From the NCBI GenBank assembly GCA_958448165.1, contig CAUDCW010000028.1:1-13454 (forward strand): a stretch of 13,454 nucleotides of DNA. Direction: 5' to 3'. The translations under genes and the position numbers were made by a program. Under the pieces are notes generated by a model that made no database searches, had not been told where the DNA came from, and worked only from the letters and a program-made list of their open reading frames with translations. Shown here one piece after another: positions 6,903 to 13,454 of this stretch. The DNA comes from an uncultured Oscillospiraceae bacterium (GTDB lineage Bacteria; Bacillota; Clostridia; Oscillospirales; Acutalibacteraceae). How positions within the stretch are numbered: position 1 is the first letter of the stretch; the number at the start of each line of letters is the position of its first letter.

Positions 6903-8516
6903 ATGAATAAGGACAAAGATAGAATTGATAGAATATATTCCTTTTTTAACGCTATCAGAGGCACTAATTCACCAAGCGAATATGAAAGTACATTAGCAGT
7001 GCTAAAAAAAGTAATAGATATACACGAGCAAGCTATCGACGAGCTTAGCGATGATGATTTGTACAGCATCATGAGACATGCAGCGGCAGATTTCGAGGTA
7101 ATCAATCCCTTCCCTGATAAAAACAAGTTTCTTGATGTTTACAGAACACTCAGAGATTTTGAGACTGTTACTTGGTCCGACATCATTGAATATGGCGACA
7201 GACGTACTAAGTTCAGAGTTCCGGAAGCGCTGGTTGATGAAATGGAGAAGAATTTTATTGATGGCTTCCAGGAAGTTCTTATTCCAGAAGCAGAAAAATT
7301 CTCACCTTGCTTGGAACGATTAGTTGAAGCGCACAACGATTCGCATTTTACATTGACTTCTATGAATCCGTTTTATTATAAGGTCCTTACAGAAATGTTC
7401 AGTGACAACGATATGGTTGATGTTAAGCAGACGAGTATTTATGAGTATGAGTTTTCATCCGAGAAGTTTGACTTGATTCTTGCGGTGCCGGTATTCGGCG
7501 TCAGAGATAAAGCGGATGAAAATAGAAACTTCATCTGCAGAGAGTACGATTTGATTGCGGCAGAAAACTTGGCACTTCATTTGAAAAGCGAAGGTATATT
7601 GTCTATTGTCCTCCCGGCTAGAATCACATTTGGCGGTGGCAACGTTAGAGAACTCCGTAATTTCATTCAGTCGATGTACTGCTTAAAAGAAATCGCAGAT
7701 TTGCCGGCGGGCATCTTTGAAAACACTGGAGTAAAAACATACTTGCTTACAATCACAACGGGCCGAACTGATGAAGTGGTTATTAAGAGATATGTCACCG
7801 ACACAGAAAACCCAAGAAAAGATGGTCTGAATAAACTTATCGTCCAAGATGACACTTTCGTTTTGGAAGATGAGCTTTACGATATGGGAGACTGGAATAT
7901 CGACAGAATTTTTGAATCGCAAGATGAGGACTGGATTAAGTTTCAGGAATCTAATGTGAAAAAACAGGAACTTGGAACAGTAGCTTCTATATTTAGAGGT
8001 AAGGCTGTTAACAAGAAAGATCCGCATGGAAACATCGGTGTGGTGAATATTTCAAACATTGGAGACTACGAAGTGGATTACTCATCACTTGATCATCTTG
8101 AAGAGGAAGAAAGAAAAGTTACCAATTATTTGCTTCAAACTGGTGACCTACTTATTCCGGCAAGAGGTACAGCAATTCGAGTAGCAATCTTCAAAGAGCA
8201 GCCTTACCCTTGCATTGCATCATCAAATGTAATTGTGATAAGATCTACGGACGAAAGTTTGTCCACCACTTTTTTGAAGCTGTTTTTCGATAGTCCGCTT
8301 GGCAGAAAAATGCTGGTAACCAGACAGCAAGGTACTGCAGTAATGAACATCAGCTATAAGGAATTGAACCACATAGAAATTCCTCTTCCTTCTATCGAGG
8401 AACAGAAATCTATAGCTGAAGAATATGAAAAAGAACTCGAAGCTTACAAGAAGGCAATCCAGGCTGCAGAAAACAGATGGTCTTCCACATTGGCAAGGCT
8501 TCAAGGAAGGATATAA
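6903..8516 (+). CDS. Degenerate N6-adenine methylase-like domain fused to a single HsdS-type TRD
   Basis: A 537-residue protein. The N-terminal two thirds look like the HsdM/N6_Mtase fold: FDLILAVPVFG (189-199) aligns with the motif IV stretch FDVILANPPFG, and the later LPAGIFENTGVKTYLL segment matches the conserved HsdM tail. The catalytic NPPF is replaced by VPVF (195-198), and no motif I (DPxCGxGG) is visible, so methyl transfer and SAM binding are probably lost. Residues from about 352 (KKQELGTVASIFRGK) to the end form one type I specificity TRD with the usual IPLPSIEEQKSIAEE end and a coiled-coil tail. Start ATG 6903 has AAGGAGG eight bases upstream; a longer frame from 6804 would run through the promoter. 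It may act as a half-S specificity subunit with a structural M-like domain for the downstream HsdM. The alternative is an inactive relic, but the frame is clean. Confidence 0.75.
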   Translation: MNKDKDRIDRIYSFFNAIRGTNSPSEYESTLAVLKKVIDIHEQAIDELSDDDLYSIMRHAAADFEVINPFPDKNKFLDVYRTLRDFETVTWSDIIEYGDRRTKFRVPEALVDEMEKNFIDGFQEVLIPEAEKFSPCLERLVEAHNDSHFTLTSMNPFYYKVLTEMFSDNDMVDVKQTSIYEYEFSSEKFDLILAVPVFGVRDKADENRNFICREYDLIAAENLALHLKSEGILSIVLPARITFGGGNVRELRNFIQSMYCLKEIADLPAGIFENTGVKTYLLTITTGRTDEVVIKRYVTDTENPRKDGLNKLIVQDDTFVLEDELYDMGDWNIDRIFESQDEDWIKFQESNVKKQELGTVASIFRGKAVNKKDPHGNIGVVNISNIGDYEVDYSSLDHLEEEERKVTNYLLQTGDLLIPARGTAIRVAIFKEQPYPCIASSNVIVIRSTDESLSTTFLKLFFDSPLGRKMLVTRQQGTAVMNISYKELNHIEIPLPSIEEQKSIAEEYEKELEAYKKAIQAAENRWSSTLARLQGRI

Positions 8517-8525
8517 GGTGATTAA

Positions 8526-10943
8526 ATGTTAGGAGCAATAATTGGTGACATTGTTGGGTCACGTTTTGAATGGAATAATCACAGGGATAAGGACTTTGAG
8601 TTTCTTACGTATAAGTGTTTCCCAACTGATGACAGTATTATGAGTTTAGCGATTGCGCAGGCAATCCTGGTAAGTAAACCAGACTACAGTGATTTGCCGA
8701 AAAATGCAGTTGAGTGCATGCAGAGTGTCGGAAGGAACTATCCGAATTGCGGATACGGCGGCGGTTTTTATCGCTGGATGTTCTCTGACAATCCTCAACC
8801 ATATAACAGCTATGGAAACGGTGCCGCTATGAGAGTCAGCGCAGCAGGTTTCGCAGCGGAAAGTTTGGAAGAAGCAAAGAAGCTTTCCAAACTGGTTACA
8901 GAAGTGACTCACAATCATCCAGAAGGGATAAAAGGTGCAGAAGCTACAGCGGTTGCTATCTATATGGCTAAGACCGGCAGCAGCATGTTAGAAATCAGAG
9001 ATTATATTGATAAGCATTACTATCCTATGAATTTCACTCTCGATGAAATCAGGGATACATATGAGTTCAATGAAACCTGTCAGGATACAGTTCCTCAGGC
9101 GCTGCAGGCGTTCTTTGAATCAACTGGATTTGAGGACGCGATAAGAAATGCTATCTCCATTGGTGGAGATAGTGATACCTTAGCCGCTATTTGTGGTGGT
9201 ATTGCAGAAGCGTACTATGGAATACCTACAGATATTAGAAAACATGCACTCACCTTCTTAGACCAGAAGTTGATGCAGTTGCTAGTTTTATTTGAAAATA
9301 AATATCCGCCGGTTATGGAAAAGAAACGTGACGATGTGAGTGTAAGCATCAAACGTTCCGCAGATAAGAAAGTAAAAACAGGAGGTCGTGGTTCTATGAT
9401 TCAATCGGCTACAGAAGTGGCAGATCAGGAATTGAAAGATTCCATTCCTGAAAACGAAGAGACTACAAGTAAAAAGTTATTTGCTCACCTGTATGAGGCC
9501 TGCAATATTTTAAGAGGACCTATTAACCAGGACGAGTTTAAGGATTACGTAACACCAATCTTGTTCTTTAAGAGAATCAGTGACGTGTACGATGAAGAAA
9601 CACAAGATGCATTGGAAGCTTCCGGCGGTGATGAGGAATTTGCAGCTTTTGATGAAAATCACAGTTTCATTATTCCGGAGGGCTGCCATTGGGGTGACCT
9701 GAGAAACGCAAGTAAGGACATTGGTAAGATAATCGTTAAGGCTATGAATGGTATTGAACGTGCAAATCCAGAAACACTTAGCGGAGTATTCTCCAGCTTT
9801 GATGACGTTACATGGACTGATAAAACAAAGTTGACAGACGAAAGACTAAAAGACCTTATCGAGCATATGTCAAGTCTGAAAGTTGGAAATAAAAACTACA
9901 GTGCAGACGTTATGGGTGACGCTTATGAGTATCTCATCAAAAAGTTTGCAGACCTTTCGAAGAAGAATGCGGGTGAGTATTACACACCTAGAACAATCGT
10001 TAAGCTGATGGTTATGTTGATGGATCCTAAGCCGGGCGACACAGTATACGATCCAGCCTGTGGTACAGGTGGCATGCTTATCGAAGCTATCCGACACATC
10101 GATAACAAGCAGACAACTTACGGTAAGATTTATGGTCAGGAAAACAACCTGTCTACATCTGCAATCGCCAGAATGAACTTGTTCCTTCATGGTGCTAATG
10201 ATTTCAAGATTACACAGGGTGATACACTTAGAAACCCTAAATTTTTGGAACATGGCAAGTTGAAGACATTCAATTGCGTTCTTGCTAATCCACCTTTCGG
10301 CCAGGTAAAATGGGGCGCTGATAGTTTTGAATCTGATAAATACGGTCGTAACATATGGGGCTGTCCATCGGATTCAAATGCCGACTATGCATGGTTACAG
10401 CATATGGTGAAATCCATGAAACCTATGGATGGTAAGGTTGCGGTAGTTCTTCCACAGGGTGTTCTTTTCCATAGTGGTAAAGAAGGAGATATTCGTGAAC
10501 AGCTTATTAAGAGTGACATGATTGAAGCTGTTATAGCTCTTGCTGGTGGTGTGTTCTACGGAACTGGTGTATCTGCTTGTATCATATTCCTTAATAACCA
10601 TAAGAAGCCGGAACACAAAGGTAAGGTTTGTTTGATTGATGCTACGAAAATATATACTCCGCAACGAGCACAGAATGTTATGGAAGAAAAAGATATTCAA
10701 GAAGTGTTCAAGCTTTATCAGGATTACACCGACGTAATTGAAAAATGTAAGATTGTTCCTATTTCAGACTTGGATGCAGCCGGCAACACATTAGCCGTTA
10801 ACACTTACATCGAGAAAAAGAAGCAAGAAGTTGTTTCACCGGAATTAGTAAGAACGCAGTATTATGAAGCAGTTGAGAATGTAAATAAAGCAGAAGCAAG
10901 ACTGAAAAAACTTTTGATTGAAGGAGGCTATATTAATGAGTAA
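8526..10943 (+). CDS. ADP-ribosylglycohydrolase fused to type I HsdM N6-adenine methyltransferase
   Basis: One uninterrupted 805-codon frame joins two enzymes. Residues 1 to about 265 are an ADP-ribosylglycohydrolase (ARH/DraG family): MLGAIIGDIVGSRFE at the start, the metal-binding TDD at 34-36, GNGAAMR at 97-103, a THNHPEG motif, and GGDSDT at 213-218. All hallmark positions look intact, so removal of ADP-ribose from a protein, nucleic acid or small molecule is plausible; the substrate is unknown. A basic linker (about 266-312) leads to a complete HsdM: the N-terminal HsdM helical domain, motif I DPACGTGGM (509-517) and motif IV NPPF (588-591). The start ATG follows AAGGTG, nine bases after the previous stop. 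A strong internal AGGAGG and ATG lie at the domain border (codon 291), so free HsdM may also be made. The 3' end overlaps the next gene by eight bases. Confidence 0.88.
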   Translation: MLGAIIGDIVGSRFEWNNHRDKDFEFLTYKCFPTDDSIMSLAIAQAILVSKPDYSDLPKNAVECMQSVGRNYPNCGYGGGFYRWMFSDNPQPYNSYGNGAAMRVSAAGFAAESLEEAKKLSKLVTEVTHNHPEGIKGAEATAVAIYMAKTGSSMLEIRDYIDKHYYPMNFTLDEIRDTYEFNETCQDTVPQALQAFFESTGFEDAIRNAISIGGDSDTLAAICGGIAEAYYGIPTDIRKHALTFLDQKLMQLLVLFENKYPPVMEKKRDDVSVSIKRSADKKVKTGGRGSMIQSATEVADQELKDSIPENEETTSKKLFAHLYEACNILRGPINQDEFKDYVTPILFFKRISDVYDEETQDALEASGGDEEFAAFDENHSFIIPEGCHWGDLRNASKDIGKIIVKAMNGIERANPETLSGVFSSFDDVTWTDKTKLTDERLKDLIEHMSSLKVGNKNYSADVMGDAYEYLIKKFADLSKKNAGEYYTPRTIVKLMVMLMDPKPGDTVYDPACGTGGMLIEAIRHIDNKQTTYGKIYGQENNLSTSAIARMNLFLHGANDFKITQGDTLRNPKFLEHGKLKTFNCVLANPPFGQVKWGADSFESDKYGRNIWGCPSDSNADYAWLQHMVKSMKPMDGKVAVVLPQGVLFHSGKEGDIREQLIKSDMIEAVIALAGGVFYGTGVSACIIFLNNHKKPEHKGKVCLIDATKIYTPQRAQNVMEEKDIQEVFKLYQDYTDVIEKCKIVPISDLDAAGNTLAVNTYIEKKKQEVVSPELVRTQYYEAVENVNKAEARLKKLLIEGGYINE
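9380..9398 (+). promoter_or_regulatory. Internal ribosome binding site and ATG at the ARH-HsdM boundary
   Basis: AGGAGGT (9380-9386) precedes an in-frame ATG (9396-9398, codon 291 of the fusion) by nine bases. Initiation here would give a 515-residue HsdM beginning MIQSATEVADQ, a normal length and N-terminus for HsdM. The site is a better Shine-Dalgarno than the one before the fusion start itself, which suggests either former separate genes or two products from one frame. Confidence 0.6.
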
Positions 10944-12414
10944 TAAGATTACAATAGATGAACTTGAAAAATACCTCTGGGGATCTGCCGTTTTGCTTCG
11001 CACACATGTTGATGCAGGTGCGTATAAGCAGTACATCTTTCCCCTATTATTCTTCAAGCGTTTAAGCGATGTATATGATGAAGAATGCGAAAAAGTCAGA
11101 AAAGAGTATGGTGAAGAAGCCTTAGATTGGGAAGAAAATCATCAGTTTATGATTCCGGACGGCGCTCATTGGAATGACGTGCGTAACGTATCAAAGGATG
11201 TTGGTAAAGCATTAAAAGATGCATTTCATGCTATTGAAGTGGCTAACCCTGAAAAACTTACCGGAATTTTTGGCGATGCTTCATGGACAAATAAAAACCG
11301 TTTGCCGGATAGATTGCTTAAAGATTTGATGGAGCATTTTAGTTCTAAAACTCTTTCTATTGAGAACTGCCCGGCAGATGAACTTGGCCAGGGATATGAA
11401 TACTTAATCAAAAAGTTTGCTGATGACAGCGGCCATACCGCACAGGAATTTTATACCAACCGTACTGTTGTAAACCTGATGACAGAAATGTTGAAGCCAC
11501 AGCCTGGTGAATCTATTTACGATCCAACGTGTGGCAGCGCAGGTATGCTTATTTCTGCAGTAGCGTATCTTAAGCAGCAGAAAAAAGAGTGGCGCAACTT
11601 GTCTATCTACGGACAAGAAATCGTGACGCTTACATCTGCAATTGCAAGAATGAATTTAATTCTTCATGGCGTACAGGATTTTGAAATCGTAAATGCTGAT
11701 ACATTAAAAACACCGGCCTTTACAGATCATGCTAAACTAAAACAGTTTGATATCGTCCTTGCGAATCCGCCTTACTCTATTAAGCAGTGGGACAGAACAG
11801 CCTTTGAAAGCGATAAGTATGGACGTAACTTCTTAGGTGTGCCACCTCAGAATCGTGCTGACTACGCATTCTTCCAGCATATCCTTAAATCACTCGATCC
11901 GAGAACGGGACGATGCGCTATCCTGTTTCCTCATGGTATTCTTTTCAGAAATGAAGAAACTGAAATGAGAAAAAATCTTGTTGATACAGATATGGTTGAA
12001 TGTGTAATTGGTATTGGTAAAAACCTATTTTACAATTCTCCTATGGAAGCATGTATCGTTATCTGTAGGGCGAATAAACCTGCAAATAGACGAGGTAAGG
12101 TCCTTTTTATCAATGCAAAGCATGAAGTAACCAGAAAAAATGCCCAGAGTTATTTGGAGCAGGATCACATTGATAAAATTGCAAACACATATTTTGATTT
12201 TGCTGAGATTGACGGATTTTCTGCAGTAGCAGATTTGAAAACAATCAAGGCAAATAACAGCAAACTTAGTATTGCTTTATATGTGAGAAATTCAGATAGC
12301 ACTATCGAAATCCCGGATTTCGATAGTGCGCTAGAAACCTGGCTTAGCAACAGCAGTAGCCTTCATAAGGAATTAGGTGAACTGGATAAATTGCGTGAAG
12401 GGAGGAACCAGTAA
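10936..12414 (+). CDS. hsdM: Type I restriction-modification methyltransferase subunit HsdM (second copy)
   Basis: A 492-residue HsdM. The family methylates N6 of adenine within a bipartite site in complex with HsdS. The N-terminal helical HsdM domain (IDELEKYLWGSAVLLR through LFFKRLSDVYDEE) is followed by the SAM motif I DPTCGSAGM (196-204) and the catalytic NPPY (277-280), both intact. By eye it is clearly paralogous to the HsdM half of the upstream fusion, sharing roughly half its residues in the N-terminal domain but differing throughout, so it is an old divergence rather than a recent duplication. The ATG at 10936 has AAGGAGG eight bases upstream and overlaps the previous gene's end by eight bases; a start at 10918 would read through that ribosome site. 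Its stop overlaps the hsdS start as TAATG. A 31-nt palindrome lies in its last part (12299-12329). Confidence 0.93.
   Translation: MSNKITIDELEKYLWGSAVLLRTHVDAGAYKQYIFPLLFFKRLSDVYDEECEKVRKEYGEEALDWEENHQFMIPDGAHWNDVRNVSKDVGKALKDAFHAIEVANPEKLTGIFGDASWTNKNRLPDRLLKDLMEHFSSKTLSIENCPADELGQGYEYLIKKFADDSGHTAQEFYTNRTVVNLMTEMLKPQPGESIYDPTCGSAGMLISAVAYLKQQKKEWRNLSIYGQEIVTLTSAIARMNLILHGVQDFEIVNADTLKTPAFTDHAKLKQFDIVLANPPYSIKQWDRTAFESDKYGRNFLGVPPQNRADYAFFQHILKSLDPRTGRCAILFPHGILFRNEETEMRKNLVDTDMVECVIGIGKNLFYNSPMEACIVICRANKPANRRGKVLFINAKHEVTRKNAQSYLEQDHIDKIANTYFDFAEIDGFSAVADLKTIKANNSKLSIALYVRNSDSTIEIPDFDSALETWLSNSSSLHKELGELDKLREGRNQ
12299..12329. repeat. 31-nt perfect palindrome within the 3' end of hsdM
   Basis: GCACTATCGAAATCC (12299-12313) is followed by a single C (12314) and then by its exact reverse complement (12315-12329). 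Arms of 15 bp with a one-base centre are far beyond chance in a window this size. It is inside coding sequence, about 85 bases before the hsdM stop, encoding part of STIEIPDFDSA. It could fold as an mRNA hairpin upstream of the hsdS ribosome site, extrude as a cruciform, or bind a dimeric protein. Confidence 0.85.
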
Positions 12415-13454
12415 TGCAACATTATGTATTAGGAGATGTTATAACCGAAATATCTGAAAGAGAGAACAATCCTTCTAATTCTAAGTACGAGCGCTTCGTA
12501 GGGCTGGAGCATTATGTGTCTGGAGAAGTAGAAATTGAGAACTATGGCTCAACTGCAAATTTGAATTCTGCTATGAAGGTGTTTAACTCCGGGGATATTT
12601 TAGTTGCCAGAAGAAACGTATATTTGAAAAGAGCTTCCGTTGTTTACTTTGATGGATTGACATCGGGTGACTCTATTGTTTTGAGACCTAAGAATGAAAC
12701 GATAGGCAGAATTTTACCGTTCATTTTGAATACGGATGATTTCTGGGATTATGCAGATCAGTATTCTGACGGAACAATGTCTAAAAGATTATCACCTAAA
12801 GTCTTAAAGCAGTATGAATTTGACCTGCCAGATGATAATTTGGAGCAGCTCGCTGATATTTTGTGGGCAATGGTGGATGTGAAAAAATCATATCAACGTT
12901 TGCTTAAACAAACTGATGAACTGGTGAAATCGCAATTTATCGAGATGTTTGGAGACCCGATTACAAATGACTATGGATGGCCAACGGAACCTATTAAGAA
13001 GGTGGCACCTGAGCATAAACCAGACATTCCATCAGAAAAAAAGTATTGGTGGCTTAATCTTGACATGATAGAAACTTACTCTGGAGTTGTTATTGAAAAG
13101 GTGTATTCAGAACTGGAGTCTATAGGAAATTCAACATCTACGTTTGATGCAACAATGGTGCTATATTCTAAACTAAGACCGTATTTGAACAAGGTTGTAG
13201 TGCCTGAAGGATATGGATACTGTACAAACGAATTGGTAGGATTAAAACCAGACGAGAATGTTTTGAATAAGCATTTTCTGTTTAATTTGCTTCGTAGTGA
13301 TAACTTTGTATCTTTTGCAAATAGTTTTTCAAGCGGAGCACAAATGCCAAGAATGCCGGTAAAAATATTAAGAGAATTTCAATGTATTTTGCCACCGATC
13401 GATTTACAGGAGAAGTTTGTAATGATTGCTCATCAGAGCGATAAATCAAAATTT
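12414..13454 (+). CDS. hsdS: Type I restriction-modification specificity subunit HsdS (3'-truncated by window end)
   Basis: The frame is open for 347 codons to the window edge with no stop, so the C-terminus is missing; typical HsdS proteins are near 400 residues. It starts MQHYVLGDVITEISER at an ATG overlapping the hsdM stop (TAATG), with GGGAGG eight bases upstream, which implies translational coupling. TRD1 spans about residues 1-140, ending in SPKVLKQYEFDLP. The central helical spacer includes the hallmark FIEMFGDP (M178-P182), and TRD2 begins near residue 188 and ends at LPPIDLQEKF. HsdS binds two half-sites of the DNA target and positions two HsdM subunits. The recognition sequence cannot be read by eye. 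It most naturally pairs with the adjacent hsdM. Confidence 0.93.
   Translation, partial: MQHYVLGDVITEISERENNPSNSKYERFVGLEHYVSGEVEIENYGSTANLNSAMKVFNSGDILVARRNVYLKRASVVYFDGLTSGDSIVLRPKNETIGRILPFILNTDDFWDYADQYSDGTMSKRLSPKVLKQYEFDLPDDNLEQLADILWAMVDVKKSYQRLLKQTDELVKSQFIEMFGDPITNDYGWPTEPIKKVAPEHKPDIPSEKKYWWLNLDMIETYSGVVIEKVYSELESIGNSTSTFDATMVLYSKLRPYLNKVVVPEGYGYCTNELVGLKPDENVLNKHFLFNLLRSDNFVSFANSFSSGAQMPRMPVKILREFQCILPPIDLQEKFVMIAHQSDKSKF

Noticed and set aside
12414..13454. Invertible hsdS cassette or phase-variable system
   Set aside because: No second hsdS-like DNA repeat in inverted orientation and no recombinase gene are present in the window; the TRD in the first operon gene shows no obvious shared DNA stretch with this hsdS.

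Overview
The window looks like a chromosomal segment of a Gram-positive Clostridia-type bacterium, probably a gut Ruminococcaceae/Oscillospirales member. The reasons are the holB-ricT gene pair (also adjacent in Bacillus subtilis), strong AGGAGG ribosome binding sites, use of GTG and TTG starts, and a murC plus an RlmD/RlmCD-type methyltransferase of Firmicutes style. The lineage is inferred from gene content and style, not from a marker gene.

Left part (about 1-6602) is housekeeping. On the minus strand, in transcription order from right to left, are murC (cell wall), a DUF1015 protein, holB (DNA polymerase III delta prime) and ricT (RNase Y accessory, PSP1 family). holB and ricT form a tight two-gene unit. 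Divergently, rlmD-like (23S rRNA m5U methyltransferase) runs on the plus strand and ends at a strong bipartite hairpin terminator. The intergenic gaps hold a 146-bp element with terminal inverted repeats (2096-2241, MITE-like), a hairpin-dense pyrimidine-rich repeat tract downstream of ricT (1-255), and a perfect 12-bp tandem repeat in the murC/rlmD divergent promoter region.

Right part (about 6682-13454) is visibly more AT-rich with different codon preference, and carries an unusual type I restriction-modification-like operon. It has one near-consensus promoter (TTGACA, 17 bp, extended TGaTATACT) directly beside a perfect 24-bp palindrome that is a candidate operator. Four genes follow head to tail with tiny gaps or overlaps: (1) a methylase-like protein that lacks the catalytic motifs and is fused to a single HsdS-type target recognition domain; (2) an apparently intact ADP-ribosylglycohydrolase fused in frame to a full HsdM N6-adenine methyltransferase, with a strong internal ribosome binding site and ATG at the domain boundary; (3) a second, distinct and apparently intact HsdM; (4) a two-TRD HsdS that runs off the window edge. 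No HsdR nuclease/translocase is visible; it may lie downstream.

The most noteworthy signal is the joining of ADP-ribose hydrolysis to DNA methylation, inside an operon with three methylase-type subunits and two specificity modules. I infer a defence or epigenetic island. The catalytic motifs seen make ADP-ribosylhydrolase and N6-adenine methylase activities plausible, but the role of the combination is unknown to me.
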